A stretch of DNA of 64,000 bases from Azorinus chamasolen (GCA_963576725.1 OY755252.1:52167059-52231058); one strand, 5' to 3'. Shown: positions 33,514 through 46,134, counted from the stretch's first letter. Notes: generated by a model from the sequence alone, not told the origin. Translations and numbers: made by a program.

Positions 33514-33734
33514 TTTGTCCTATCAATAACTCCTGCTCTACTGATGCTATTGGAATGACATTTCATGTATGGAAAGAGCATGATGGAAGGAAGTGTTATG
33601 CACAAGTATCATAACTCTGGTTTCAATAATATTGGAGTTATTGCCTCCCATTTCTGCAGAGTTATGGGACTTTGAAAATTTGTACATGGAAATTTTGTCT
33701 GCAGGGTTTCTCCAAAACCTTTAATTGGATATTC

Positions 33735-34561
33735 ATAGCATCATCTGTAGGTCCTATACAAAAGTTATATAAATTATGTCCCTGGGGTCAAAATTGGCCC
33801 CGCCCCATGGGTACATTGTTTTGTATAGGAACATATAGTGAAAACTTTGAAAATCTTCTCCTGAAACTGGAAGGTTCTTAGCTTTCATATTTGGCACATA
33901 GCATCATGTTCAGGTCCTCTACAAAAGTTATATAAATTATGCCCCTTGGGTCAAAATTGGCCCCGCCCTAGGGGTGGTCAGTTTTCAATAGAAACATATA
34001 GTGAAAACTTTGAATATCTTCTTCTCTGAAACTGGAAGGTTCTCAGCTTTCATATTTGGCATATAGCATCATGTTCAGGTCCTCTACAAAAGGAATATAG
34101 ATTATGCCCCTGGGGTCAAAATTGACCCAGCCCCAGGGGTAGCCAGTTTTCAATAGAAACATACATGTATAGTGAAAACTTTGAAAATCTTTTCCTCTGA
34201 ATCTACAGGATTCTCAGCTTTCATATTTGGCACTTAGCATCATGTTCAGGTCCTCTACAAAAGTTATATAAATTATGCCCCTGGGGTCAAAATTGGCCCC
34301 ACCCCAGGGGTGGTCAGTTTTCAATAGAAACATAATTATAGTGAAAATCTTCTCCTGAAACTGGAAGGTTCTCAGCTTTCATATTTGGCACATAGCATCA
34401 TGTTCAGGTCCTGTACAAAAGTTATATGAATTATGCTCCTCGGGTCAAATTGGCCCTGCCCCAGGGCCGTCTAGTTTTCTTTAGAAACATATAGTGAAAA
34501 CTTTCAAAATCTTCTCCTCTGATTGTCTGGTGAGCGCATCAGGGCTATTCTGGCCCTCTTG
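33735..34561 (+). mobile_element. AGCTCACC-family element without its 5' end
   Basis: Five units of about 160 bp and a normal 3' end (GGTGAGCGC, hairpin GGGCTATTCTGGCCC, TCTTG). The 5' hairpin and microsatellite are absent; the left boundary is approximate. Confidence 0.8.
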
Positions 34562-36165
34562 TTTTATCAAAAACAATTCTAGTTATTCTTAATATTTGGA
34601 AGACAAACTTAGACAAATAGTGTAGACCCAGATCATATTGCTCCAAAAGAACCATTAAAGGGTCTAAACTATTTGCTGTTCTGTTAAATTTCATTTAGTA
34701 ATATGAAAACAGTGCTGAGATTAAGAAACCAGTGGAGATTGGGTGTCCTTATACATATATTTAGAATATATTTGGTATCCAATGGAAATTGGGTGTTCTT
34801 ATCAGTTCTTGAGCAACAGGGCGATTTGGGCGAAAACTGCGCTCAAACCGGCCTGTTTTCGCCCAGATCATAAGGGTTTGGTGAAATTCAAGTCTCCCTT
34901 AATTTTAAGACTGTTTAAACCGCTCTGGTACGTGAAAAAAGCTATCAAATGTCAACCACTGACCCCACATAATAAGCTCCCCCCATGGATGTTAATGAGT
35001 GTTAAATAGATAAAGGTTCAGACCATTCGTCCAATCAAAACGAAGGTATTTGCATCCTCCTATTGATTTGTGATATTGCTGACTTACGCCATGCCATGTC
35101 CACTGACATGTGAATGAGCAAAAACCAACACGTTATGAATGTGTTGTTATTAGCGTGTTATTAAAGCATGTCTTATCTATGCAAAGCAGCAGACAGAAAC
35201 TCGAGATGGTTGACTGAGTCTCAACCATTATATACAAAAATCAATTTTAAATGTAAACGTTGTTGACTTTAATTAGAATAATTTATTTCTGCAGGTCAAA
35301 TTCTTGTCTCCCTTAAGCAAATTTTACTTACCCCATAAAATCATTATAAATCCCAAATCATTTGAAGTTAACACAAGATTATGTTGCAGCCTGCAGATCA
35401 AGCGTCAGAACCAATTGCTTTTATGATAGAAGGCGTTCCAAATAGTAATTTGCATTATGTCAAAGGTCAAATCTTAGCTGCACAATTATCACGTAATGAT
35501 TACATGATTCTGCATACACATAATGTGGAGTTTGTTAAATGTTAAACTTCTTTCAGTTATAACATTTTCCATGTTAATCTAATGTGCTTTCGTTTAATGT
35601 GTTTTTCAGATTCAACGATGCGGTAATAATAAAACTCGGACCGAATCTCAACAGAAAGTGAATGGTTTAAATTGAAGCAGTAATTCGCGGCTATTAATTC
35701 TTTATTTCAATTGATCCTGTACAACCATATTTACTCAATGTTAAACAAACAATGCTGTACATTTAGGTGTCAAGTAATGACTCTTAAGTTTGAGTATTCG
35801 CTAAAGTGTTTGCAAACCCATTGAGCGATTTTCACAGTTAATCGATTCCTACGCATGACCGTTGTCATCGCTACACTACGGGAAAACGTTATAATTACAG
35901 CTGTTAGCGGCTTAGGACAAACTCTCTCAAATGTTCAAAACAGGAAAAACGAACGTTGTATCTGATATTTGCAATATAGATAAAGAAGGCATTTGGCCGG
36001 GACTCTCCGATCTAAACGTTGTATCAAAGGAAACGTATTAACCAAGAATGTTCTATCAAATCTGTACTGTATTTGGATTATTTGAAAGAGAGAATGACAA
36101 TTGTAAGCTTCCTTTATAGCCCTGTTATATTGTACTCATGACAAGTTCTTTTTCTGCAATTTTAG
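34562..36165. other. Repeat-poor intron end before the second SLCO exon
   Basis: The longest stretch without an obvious mobile element. It has a short MITE remnant (about 34610-34670), a strong hairpin (GGGCGAAAAC at 34828-34837 against GTTTTCGCCC at 34855-34864), and an octamer-like ATTTGCAT at 35049 next to CCAATC. No RNA gene could be supported. Confidence 0.45.
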
Positions 36166-36330
36166 ACATTCCAAGATCCATCCTGCGGCTATTAAAGAAC
36201 AAGATCTACCTGGTCACAAGTTTTGGCATTTGCTGCGAGATTTCCATTGTTAGTGGATTTGTTGTCTTCCTGCCGAAGTATATAGAGACACAGTTTGGAA
36301 CATCAAAGTCAGAAGCATCCCTCTTCACTG
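36166..36330 (+). CDS. SLCO: SLCO/OATP transporter, internal exon (TM7)
   Basis: Continues the transporter from 9963-10283. It supplies two bases, 54 codons and one base; the split codons give Asp at the left and Gly at the right. The first twelve codons (IPRSILRLLKNK) are the cytosolic end of the loop before TM7, a short amphipathic stretch usual in the family. Residues 15-39 (LVTSFGICCEISIVSGFVVF...KYI) look like TM7, with two adjacent cysteines. ETQFGTSKSEASLFT matches the family's QF..s.seAs...G segment leading into TM8. The acceptor is TTTTCTGCAATTTTAG and the donor CACTG|GTAAGA. Length and phase agree with both neighbours, so the assignment is firm. Substrate cannot be told. Confidence 0.93.
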
Positions 36331-37464
36331 GTAAGAAATCTGAACTGATACTTGTGAAAAATGTACCATAATATGCAGAGCTACAGCTGTAGGTGTGTAC
36401 TCAAAATCGTCCTTTCTCTGTTAACCCCTATGTTGTAACCAATCTTTAAAGAGTGGTCACAGCTAGGGCTGTAACAATACATTCGAAAATTAGATTTACT
36501 CGAATACAGCCTTGTCCGAATTATATTCGTTATTTACCACGTCTCGATCCGAATATTTAGGATATAAATTCATGAGAATGAAAAATGCATGATGTAAACT
36601 GAAGTCACTTGAATAAGAAATTGCTTGTATACTAGAGACAATACAATTTGAAAATGAAGGTATTATTTTGCGGATGTTTCGACATTTTCAATCTCAGCTA
36701 TCCTGGAGGTTCGCCCCCATAACCCCTAACCAAGGGGAAACCGCCCCTTGGAACCCCATACGGACCTACAACTCAAATTTAGCCAGCTACGCCCCTGATA
36801 AACACCCTCATTTGAGGCGTATATCGCACAATTTCATAGCATTCTTCGTATTACCCCACCCACAACAGATCAGAGGATATTTTCACGACATTGATTGACA
36901 AGTCATAGGGCCGATGTTTGCTTTTCAAAAAATCAAATGTCTCTAATATATTGGCGAGTTTAAAATGTGACTGATTTCATAATTAAATTTCAAACTCAGT
37001 TATATATTGGTTTTTCCCATTTTTACAACATCCGAAAACTTGTCTACATAAACAACATGTTAAGCAACGAGCAAACTGTTGAAATGGATCCTCCTGCAAA
37101 ATACACGTCGGCTGTGTGGTTTTCCGAAAACTTGCAAAATATGCCACCATGGTATTGGGAAGCTTCCAAATTTAATTGGTTGTCACCCTTATGACCGTTG
37201 CTTATACATGCAATCAAAAAACTGACTACTAAATTTTACTCATTAAACCCATTTATTGTACAGCTGCCGGGACCAAAATCTTTATTAAGTTGATTTTGTT
37301 AGGAAATGGACTTTTGTTGTAGATGATAAATGCTAAAAAAAGTTTATTTTACCCCAGAAAATGTGGACATACTTGTACTGCTCAATATCCACTACCTAGG
37401 TAACTGTTCTAGTCATGTGTTTTAGCCAGTATTTTGCCACATCTATAGTCATCTCTAGTCATTT

Positions 37465-38455
37465 TTATGCCCCCCAGATCAGATCCCGGAGGGGGGGGGG
37501 GGAATATTGTTTTTTTGCCCTGTCTGTTTGTTTGTTTGTCACCAACTCTAACATTGGTCATAACTTTTGAGCCAGTACAGATAGAGACTTGGTATTTGGC
37601 ATGCATATGTATCTCATAATTTTAAAGCCGCACATTTTTTAGGGGTGACGTATCAAGGACAAGTCATCCTTCAAGGTCAGAGGCCAAATATATAGGTCAA
37701 ATCACCAACTTTAACATTGGCCGTATCTTTTGAACCTATAGAGATAGAGACTTGATATTTGGCATGCATGTATATCTCATGAAGCTGCACATTTTGAGGG
37801 GGGTCAAGGTCAAGGTCATCCTTCAGGGTCAAAGGTCAGATGTTTGTTTGTTTGTCAGCAGCTTTAACATTGGGCATAACTTTTAGATCTGTAGAGATAG
37901 GGACTTGATATTTGGCATGCATATGTATCTCATAACGTCGCACATTTTGAGGGGTGACATGTGATGGTCAAAGTCAGCTTTCAAGGTCAGAAGTCAAATA
38001 TATAGGTCAGATCAACAACTTTAGCATTTGCCATAACTTTTGAACCAGTGAACATGGAGACTTGATATAAGGCATGCATATGTATCTCATGAAGCTGCAC
38101 GTTTTGAGGGGTGACACCTCAAGGTCAAGGTCATCCCTCAGGGTCAAAGGTCACCAACCTTGGCCATAACTTTTGAACCAGTAGAGATACAGACTTGATA
38201 TTTGCTATGCCTGTGTATCTAATTAAGCTGCTCATTTTGAGGGGTGACATGTCAAGGTCATGGTCATCCTTCAGGGTCAAAGATCACTGACTTTAACATT
38301 GGCCATAACTTCTGAACCAGTAGAGATACATACTTGATATTTGGTATGCATGTGTATCTCATGAACCTGCACAGTTTGAGGGGTGACATGTCAAGGTCAT
38401 CCTTCAGGGTCAAAAGTCATATCGGGGGACATTAGTATTTCACAAACACATCTTG
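37465..38455 (+). mobile_element. Hairpin-ended element, ATGCCCCCCAG family
   Basis: TTATGCCCCCCAGATC and a poly-G run (37489-37502) form the 5' fold-back, then CTGTCTGTTTGTTTGTTTG. Six units of about 150 bp follow (CATAACTTTTGAACCAGTAG, GACTTGATATTTGGCATGCA, TCAAGGTCAAGGTCATCC). The 3' end has CGGGGGACATT and CACATCTTG. The 3' hairpin is weak in this copy. A 5' fragment of the same family is at 61262. Confidence 0.8.
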
Positions 38456-38506
38456 TTTGTCATTTGAATTCAAAGTTCTGTAACCTTACATGTGTTTTCG
38501 TCTTTT

Positions 38507-38954
38507 TTAGCTCCACTTTTTCAAAAAGTGGAGCTATTGTCATGACCCTCTCGTCCGCGTCTGCGTTGGTTAACCTTTTTGTTAAGGTCCATTTCTCAGA
38601 AACCATCAAAGATATATTTGGTTCATATTTGGTATGTATGTATACTATCACAAGGGCAACCCATTTCACAAGGGTATGTAACCCTAAAATTAATTTTGCC
38701 ATAGTTATGCCCCTTTTTTGACTTAGAATTTTCATTGTTGGTTAAGTTTTATGTTAAGGTCCATGTCTCAGAAACTGTCCAAGATATTTGGTTCTTGGTA
38801 TGCATGTTAACTATTACAAGGGGGACCCATTCCACAAGGGCAGGTAACCCTAAAATTAATTTTGCTATAGTTATCTGCCCTTTCTGACTTAAGACCTCCA
38901 CTACACTATCCAGCACTAAAGAAAGTGGAGCGCGCTGTCTGCGGACAGCTCTTG
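38507..38954 (+). mobile_element. Short hairpin-ended element, AGCTCCACTTT family
   Basis: It starts TTAGCTCCACTTTTTC and folds back on AAAAAGTGGAGCT. Two units of about 160 bp carry GGTCCATTTCTCAGAAACC and ACAAGGG..ACCCATT. It ends AAGTGGAGC, the hairpin GCTGTCTGCGGACAGC and TCTTG. At 448 bp it is the smallest complete copy here. Confidence 0.88.
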
Positions 38955-38985
38955 TTTACTTTTGGACAGTACCATTTCATAATTT

Positions 38986-39780
38986 TTATGCCCCCGCCTT
39001 TAGGCAACGGGGGCATTAAGATTTACCTCTGTCAGTACGTACGTCCGTCCGTATGTCCGAAATTTTCGTCAAGGATTTCTTGGCTTGTGTAAGGTTGAAT
39101 GGCATGATATTTGGTCTGAAGCATTATCATAGTGAGTTGTACCGTGACTCCCCTTTTCAGGTCTGTCATTCATCTACTTCCTGTTTCCGACACTTTGATT
39201 GAATTTTGGTGATTGTTTAATGACAAAAAAATTCTGAAAGATTTCTTCGCTTGTGTAAGCTGGAATGATTAGATATTTGGTCTGCAGCATAATCATAGTG
39301 AGTTGTACTGTGTCTCCCCTTTTCAGGTCTGTTGTTCATCTTCTTCCTGTTTGCCGGCATCTTCCTGTTTTTCGAATTTTAGTGATTTCGGTGATTGTTT
39401 AACAATCATCTTCCTGTTTATGGATATAGTAATAGTAATTTGTAATTGTAGTATATATACAGAATTATCAAAATATTAGCCTATAGTAAATTATTGTGTC
39501 ACCTGCGTTATGCAGAGACAACATATATCGATTACTATCCATCTTGCACCTTTGTCGTCTCCAAATAATTTCTGACACATTTTTCTCAGGAACTGCACAG
39601 GCCAGCTTCCTGATATTTGACAGAGCATTAGTATGGAGAAACTTAAATTTTTAATAGAGATCATATTAATGGATAGAAATAAATTGGCTCAAGGCAAACA
39701 TGCAAACCTTAAGTCAATCAATTTAAATGCAGTTTTGAAAAAAACTGGCGGGGGCATCCATGTCCCATGGACACATTTTC
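38986..39780 (+). mobile_element. Hairpin-ended element, ATGCCCCCGCC family
   Basis: It starts TTATGCCCCCGCC and folds back on GGCAACGGGGGCAT; ACGTACGTCCGTCCGTATG follows. Two units of about 180 bp carry TTCTTGGCTTGTGTAAG and TCATAGTGAGTTGTACCG. The 3' end has GGCGGGGGCATCC and the hairpin TGTCCCATGGACA. The terminus is CATTTTC instead of TCTTG, so the last bases are uncertain. Confidence 0.7.
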
Positions 39781-39785
39781 TTTTA

Positions 39786-40864
39786 TTAGCTCACCAGAGC
39801 ACAAAGTGCTCAGGGTGAGCTTTTGTGATCGCCTGATGTCCGTCGTCTGTCGGCGTTTGTTGTGCGGTGTGCGTCGTCAACAGTTTGAACCTTTAAAAGT
39901 CTTCTCCTCTGAATCTACAGAGTTGTCAGCTTTCATCTTTGGCACTTAGCATCACCTAAAGGTCCTCTACAAAAGTTATATAAATTATGTCCTTGGAGTC
40001 AAAATTGGCCCCGCCCCGGTCCCAGGGGTGGCCAGTTTTCTCTAGCTTACTGTTGTTCTGTTTTCTGTACAAGTAGCAGAATGCTGGGTTCACTTAGGTT
40101 AGGCATGGGGAAAAATTTAAAAATCTTCTTGTCAAAAACTACATGTCACAGAGCTTAGATAGTTGGTGTATAGATTCACTTAGTATACCTTATTGAAATT
40201 TGTTAATATCATAGTTCTGAGGTTAAAATTGGCCCTGCCCTGTTGGTTATACTTTAAAATAGATTTTTACACTATAAAGGTTCCCCTGAGCTAGAAGGAC
40301 TCCAGATACTCAGTCTGTGTTATGCAATCACTGGATAGGTCAAGTTCCTGGTCAAAACTCTATAAAGTTGTCTGCTTCAGAATTAGTGTCTATTTGTTCA
40401 CCCCTGTTTTTACCCATTCCCTCATAGGCTATTTTCAGATCCTACCTCTTTGAATAAATCTACTGATAAGGAGCATTAATTAGAGGAAAGGAAAATTTTA
40501 GAATTGTGTAGATTTGAAACCATTGTGATAAAAAGAGCATTTACTCCTATGGAGCAAATGCTCTATTTATCACAATGGTTTCAATCAAATGACTATTACA
40601 GAGGCGTAGAAAGGCGTTTTTATGAAGGAAAGGGTTAATGCATATCAATCTTACAATTAACTCATGTACAAACCACATATGAAGTTACATACAGGTATTC
40701 TTCAGATCAGAATCCAAACTGTGTGCTAATTTCAGTCAAGTCATGCTAAGAAATAAAGCCCCACCCCAGGGGTGGCCAGTTTTCTATAGAACATAGTGAA
40801 AACTTTGAAAATCTTCTCCTCTGATTGTCTGGTGAGCGATATCAGGGCCAACGTGGCCCTCTTG
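39786..40864 (+). mobile_element. Hairpin-ended element, AGCTCACC family
   Basis: Full 5' fold-back (TTAGCTCACCAGAGCAC), a CGTCGTCTGTCGGCG tract, one typical unit, a variant middle (AAATCTTCTTGTCAAAAACT) and a hairpin MITE-like piece at 40516-40582. It ends GGTGAGCGATATC, GGGCCAACGTGGCCC and TCTTG. Confidence 0.85.
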
Positions 40865-40867
40865 TTT

Positions 40868-41470
40868 TTAGCTCACCAGAGCTTTTGTGATCACCTGATG
40901 TCCGTCGTCCGTTGGCACACGCCGTGCATTGTCAGTCATCAACAATTTGCACCTTTAAAAATCTTCTCCTCTAAATCTAGAGGGTTCTCAGCTTTCATTT
41001 TGGCACATAGCATCATCTGTAGGCCCTCTACAAAAGTTATATAAATAATGGCCCTGGGGTCAAAATTGGCCCCGCCCCAGGTTGCCTTGTTTTCAATAGA
41101 AACATACTGTATAGTGAAAACTTTGAAAATCTTCTCCTCTGAAACTTGAAGGTTCTTAGCTTTCATATTTGGCACAAAGCATCATGTTTAGGTCCTCTTC
41201 AAAAGTCATATAAATTATGGCCCTGGGGTCAAAATGGGCCCCGCCCCAGGGGTGGGCAGTTTTCAATAGAAACATATAGTGAACTTTGAAAATCTTCTCC
41301 TCTAAAACTGGATGGTTCATAGCTTTCATATTTGGTACATAGCATCATGTTCAGGTCTTCTACAAAAGTTATATAAATCATGCCCCTAGGGTCAAAATTG
41401 GCCCTACCCCAGGGGTAACAAGTTTTTCAAAGCTGACTTACAAGTGGCTATTTATAAACATGTGCTGGTG
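40868..41470 (+). mobile_element. AGCTCACC-family copy with deleted 5' fold-back
   Basis: It opens TTAGCTCACCAGAGCTTTTG: the returning half of the 5' hairpin, about 19 bases, is missing. Typical units follow to about 41440. No 3' end is seen before the next copy at 41519. Confidence 0.75.
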
Positions 41471-41518
41471 TCTATTTTTAGCATACATTTAATGGTAGGT
41501 TATCTCCCTTTGCCCTTT

Positions 41519-43346
41519 TTAGCTCACCAGAGCACAAAGTGCTCAGGGTGAGCTTTTGTGATTGCCTGATGTCTGTCGTCCGTCGGCGTGCGTCGTGCGT
41601 CGTGTGTCGTGCGTCGTTCGTCGTCAACAATTTGAACCTTTAAACTTCTTCTCCTCTGAATGTACAGGGTTCTCAGCTTTCATCTTTGGCACATAGCATC
41701 ACCTATAGGTCCTTTACAAAAGTTATATAAATTATGTCCCTAGAGTCAAAATTGGCCCCGCCACAGTCCCAGAGGTGGCCAGTTTTCTCTAGCTGACTGT
41801 TGTTTTCTGTACAAGTAGCAGAATGCTGGGCTCACTTATGTTAGGCATGGGGAAAACTTCAAAAATCTTCTTGTCAAAACTATAAGTCACAGAGCTTAGA
41901 TATATGGTGTATAGATTTACTTAGTATACCTTATTGACATTGGTTAATATCATAGTTCTGAGGTTAAAATTGGCCCTGCCCTGTTGGTTATACTTTAAAA
42001 TAGATTTTTTCACTATAAAGGTTCCTCTGAACTAGAAGGACTGTAAACACTCCATCTGTATTATGCAATCACTTGAGAGGGCAAGTTCCTGGTCAAACCT
42101 CTATGAAGTTGTCTGCTTCAGAATTAGTGTCTGTTTGTTCACATTGTTTTTAACCCATTCCCTCATAGGCTATTTTCAGATCCTGGCTCTTGGAAAATTT
42201 CAGAATTGTGTAGATTTGAAACCATTGTGATAAATAGAGCATTTACTCCTATGGAGCAAATGCTCTATTTATCACAATGGTTTCATAAAGTGACTATTAT
42301 ACCTCTTTGAATAAATCTACTGATAAGGAGCATTAATTAGAGAAAAGGAAAATTTCAAAATTGTGTTGATTTGAAACCATTGTGATAAATAGAGCATTTA
42401 CTCCTATGGAGCAAATGCTCTATTTATCACAAAGGCTTTTTTCAGATCCTACCTCTTTGAATAAAACTACTGATAAGGAGCATTAATTATAGGAAAGGAA
42501 CATTTCAGAATTGTGTAGATATGAAACCATTGTAATAAATAGAACATTTACTCCTATGGAGCTTTTGCTCTATTTACCACAATGGTTAGCAAATGCTCTA
42601 TTTATCACAAAGGCTTTTTTCAGATCCTACCTCTTTGAATAAATCTACTGATAAGGAGCATTAATTAGAGAAAAGGAAACTTTCAGAATTGTGTAGATTT
42701 CAAACCATTGTGATAAATAGAGCATTTCCTCCATAGGAGTAAATTAACTCATGTACAAACCACATATAAAGTTACATACCGGTATGCGTCAGATCAGAAT
42801 TGTTGTCTGCTTATTCAAAGAGGTAAATCTTGGTCTACTCTGTTTGCAAATGCATGAAAACATGTTTATATGAGGGAAAGGGTTAATTAGAGAATAGGAC
42901 AATTTCAGAATTGTGTAGATTTGAAACCATTGTGATAAATAGTGCATTTACTCCTATGGAGCAAATGCTCTATTTATCACAAAGGCAAATGCTCTATTTA
43001 TCACTGGTTTCATAAAGTGACTATTATACCTCTTTGAATAAATCTACTGATAAGGAGCATTAATTAGAGAAAAAGAAAATTTCAAAATTGTGTTGATTTG
43101 AAACCATTGTGATAAATAGAACATTTACTCCTATGGAGCAAATGCTCTATTTATCACAAAGGCTTTTTTCAGATCCTACCTCTTTGAATAAATCTACTGA
43201 TAAAGAGCATTAATTATAGAAAAGGAAAATTTCAGAATATTGTGTAGATTTGAAACCATTGTGATAAATAGAGCATTTACTCCTATGGAGCTTTTGCTCT
43301 ATTTATCACAATGGTTAGCAAATGCTCTATTTATCACGTAGGCTTT
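41519..43346 (+). mobile_element. AGCTCACC-family copy merging into a palindrome-rich tandem tail
   Basis: A complete 5' hairpin and a long CGTCGTGCGTCGTGTGTCG tract, then the variant middle. From about 42170 to 43340 it becomes a tandem series of about 200-bp units: CTACTGATAAGGAGCATTAA, CAGAATTGTGTAGATTTG, then a 67-nt palindrome. The 3' hairpin is not present; the next element begins at 43347. Confidence 0.75.
42218..42284. repeat. 67-nt near-perfect palindrome, recurrent
   Basis: GAAACCATTGTGATAAATAG, AGCATTTACTCC, TAT, GGAGCAAATGCT and CTATTTATCACAATGGTTTC give arms of about 32 bases with a tiny loop. Other copies or parts lie near 40516, 42377, 42525, 42702, 42925, 43102 and 43256. Confidence 0.92.
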
Positions 43347-46134
43347 TTAGCTCACCAGAGCACAAAGTGCTCAGGGTGAGCATTTGTGATTGCCTTATGT
43401 CCGTCGTCCGTCGGCGTGCGTCGTCCATCTTGCGTCGTTCGTCGTCAACAATTTGAACCTTTAAAAATCTTCTTCTCTGAATCTACAGGATTCTCAGCTT
43501 TCATCTTTGGCACATAGCATCATCTGTAGGTCCTCTACAAAAGTTATATAAATTATACCCCTGGGGTCAATATTGGCCCTGCCGCAGGGGTTTTCAGTTT
43601 TCAATAGAAACATATAGTGAAAACTTGAAACATCATCTCCTCTAAAACTAGAAGGTCCTCAGCTTTCATATTTGGCACATAGCTTCAACTTCAGGGCTTC
43701 TACAAAAGTTATATAAATTATGCCCCTAGGGTCAAAATTGGTCCAACCCCAGGGATTGCCAGTTTTTGGTAGCTGACTGCTTAAACAGCCCATGGGATCA
43801 CTAGTTATGCATAGGAAAAACTTTAAAAATATTCTTGTCAGAAACTACATGTCCCAGAGCTTAGATATTTGGTGTATAGATTTACTTAGCATAACTTTAT
43901 GGGTTTTTTAAGTATCATAGTTCTTGGGTTAAAATTGGCCCTGCCCTGTGTGTACAGTCTTCTTCACGGCAGAAACGACAGTCTAAAGGTTTCTCCTTAA
44001 TATATCAGCCTGCAGAGCTCAGACCAGTCAGTGTGAGTTCTTATATAATCACCCTTAGTCTGATCAGTAGAGTAGAAATTGTGTTTAGACAAATAACACA
44101 CACTCATTTAAGATTGAGAAAACTGTGGATAGTTCTCATTATGCAGAACACTCTTAAACCTTTTTAGCTCACCAGAGCACAAAGTGCTCAGGGTGAGCTT
44201 TTGTGATCGCCTGATGTCCGTCGTCCGTCGTCGTGCGGTGTGCGTCGTCCGTCGTCCCGCGTCAACAATTTGAACCTTTAAAAATCTTCTCCTCTGAATC
44301 TACAGGGTTCTCAGCTTTCATCTTTGGTACATAGCATCACCTATAGGTCCTCTACAAAAGTTATATAAATTATGACCCTGGGGTCAAAATTGGCCTCGCC
44401 CCGGGGGTAGGCAGTTTTCAATAGAAACAAATAGTGAAATCTTTGAAAATCTTCTCCTCTGAAACTGGAAGGCTCTCAGCTTTCATATTTGGCAGAGAGC
44501 ATCATGTTCAGGTCCTCTACAAAAGTTATATAAATTATGGCCCTGGGGTCAAAATTGGCCCCGCCCCAGGGGTGGGCAGTTTTCAATAGAAACAAATAGT
44601 GAAATCTTTGAAAATCTTCTCCTCAGAAGCTGGAAGGCTCTCAGCTTTCATATTTGGCAGAGAGCATCATGTTCAGGTCCTCTACAAAAGTTATATAAAT
44701 TATGCCCCTGGGGTCACAATTAGCCCCGTCCCAGGGGTGGGCAGTTTTCAAAAGAAACAAATAGTGAAATCTTTGAAAATCTCCTCTGAAGCTGTTAGGC
44801 TCTCAGCTTTCATATTTGCACAGAGTATTATGTTCAGGTCCTCTACAAAAGTTATATAAATTATGGCCCTGGGGCCAAAATTGGCCCCGCCCCAGGGATG
44901 GGCAGTTTTCAATAGAAACATATAGTGAAAACTTTGAAAATCTTCTCCTCTGAAACTGGAAGGTTTTCAGCTTTCATATTTGGCACATAGCATCATGTTT
45001 AGGTCCTCTACAAAAGTTATATTAATTATGGCCCTGGGGTCAAAATTGTCCCCGCCCCAGGGGTGGGCAGTTTTCAATGGAAACAAATAGTGAAAAGTTT
45101 GAAAATCTTTTTCTCTGAATCTGGAAAGTTCTTAGCTTTCATATTTGGCGCATAGCATCATGTATAGGTCCTTTACAAAAGTTATATGATTTATGGGCCT
45201 GGGGTCAAAATTGGCCCGCCCCAGGGGTGGGTAGTTTTCAGTAGAAACATATAGAGAAGACTCTGAAAATCGTCTCCTCTGAAACTGAAAGGTTCTCAGC
45301 TTTCATATTTAGCTCATAGCATCATGTTCAAGTCCTCTACAAAAGTTATATAAATTATGCCCCTGGGGTCAAAATTGGCTCGCCACAGGGCCGGGTAGTT
45401 TTCTATAGAAGCATATAGTGAAAACTTTGAAAATCTTCACCTCTGATTGTCTGGTGAGCGCTTCAGGGCCATTCTGGCCCTCTTGTTTTCATACCTATGC
45501 CCTGCATTAAGCTACCAGATATCAATATAGAGCATATCTGTCGTGAATTTCAGGCTGGGTAATTTTGTCAACTGCTAAATTGTTGTCTGCAGCAAATTCA
45601 TAAGTTATCCTAACTACACACTTTCTTTCTAAGTTTTTCAGAAGTTCAGTCTCATTGACAAACAGTTTCGATATCAGACCAGTCCCCACATTAGATTGGC
45701 CCTGATTTTGATCCAATATGTTTGCATAGGTCATTAGTGGTGGGAGAATCCCACTACACACATTCTTTCTAAGTTTCTCAGAAGTTCAGTCTCATTTACG
45801 AACAATTTGGATATCAGATCAGGCCCCACATTATGTGGGGCCTAATCTGGATCCAAACTGTTTGCATAGGTCATTAGTGGCGGGAGAATCTGCCTCTAGC
45901 ATCCAAAGAATTAATACAAGTTCCAGTGGTCTATGCTCTATCCATTCCTTCACTACATTCTTTCAGCATCATGTTCAGGTCCTCTACAAAAGTTATATAA
46001 ATTGTGTCCCTGGGGTCAAAATTGGCACCGCCCTTGGGGTGATAAGTTTTCAATAGAAACATATAGTGAAAACTTTGAAAATCTTCTCCTCTGATTGTCT
46101 GGTGAGCGATGTCAGGGCCATTCTGGCCCTCTTG
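43347..46134 (+). mobile_element. AGCTCACC-family element (long form) with nested copy
   Basis: It is the same long form as 15325-16638, with matching middle blocks (ATTCTTGTCAGAAACTACAT, CTGCATTAAGCTACCAGATA) and duplicated MITE hairpin pieces near 45640-45870. A short-form AGCTCACC element is inserted at 44164-45485. It ends GGTGAGCGATGTC, GGGCCATTCTGGCCC and TCTTG. Confidence 0.88.
44164..45485 (+). mobile_element. Nested AGCTCACC-family element with empty-site proof
   Basis: Complete short form: 5' hairpin, CGTCGTCCGTCGTCGTGCG tract, seven units of about 160 bp, GGTGAGCGC, GGGCCATTCTGGCCC, TCTTG. Removing it leaves seven T between CTTAAA-type and CATACC sequence, exactly as in the unoccupied copies at about 16120 and 52800. 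Confidence 0.93.

Larger units (their letters stand above)
10284..36165 (+). other. SLCO intron, 25.9 kb
   Basis: Bounded by GTAAGT and a TTCTGCAATTTTAG acceptor, with matching phase on both sides. It is filled with the mobile elements and satellites listed separately. 10284-11404 holds no clear element; CCACTCTTTGGAATC..GTGGAGAAATAAAG-type blocks repeat at about 10380-10450 and 10550-10600. No additional exon was recognised. Confidence 0.85.

Noticed and set aside
34743..35100. snRNA or histone-type promoter (CCAATC and ATTTGCAT near 35049)
   Set aside because: No TATA or proximal element, no recognisable RNA or histone frame nearby; the motif match is likely chance.
36472..37200. hAT element starting CTAGGGCTGTAACAATAC
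   Set aside because: The left end looks like a hAT terminus, but no matching right end or 8-bp duplication was found.
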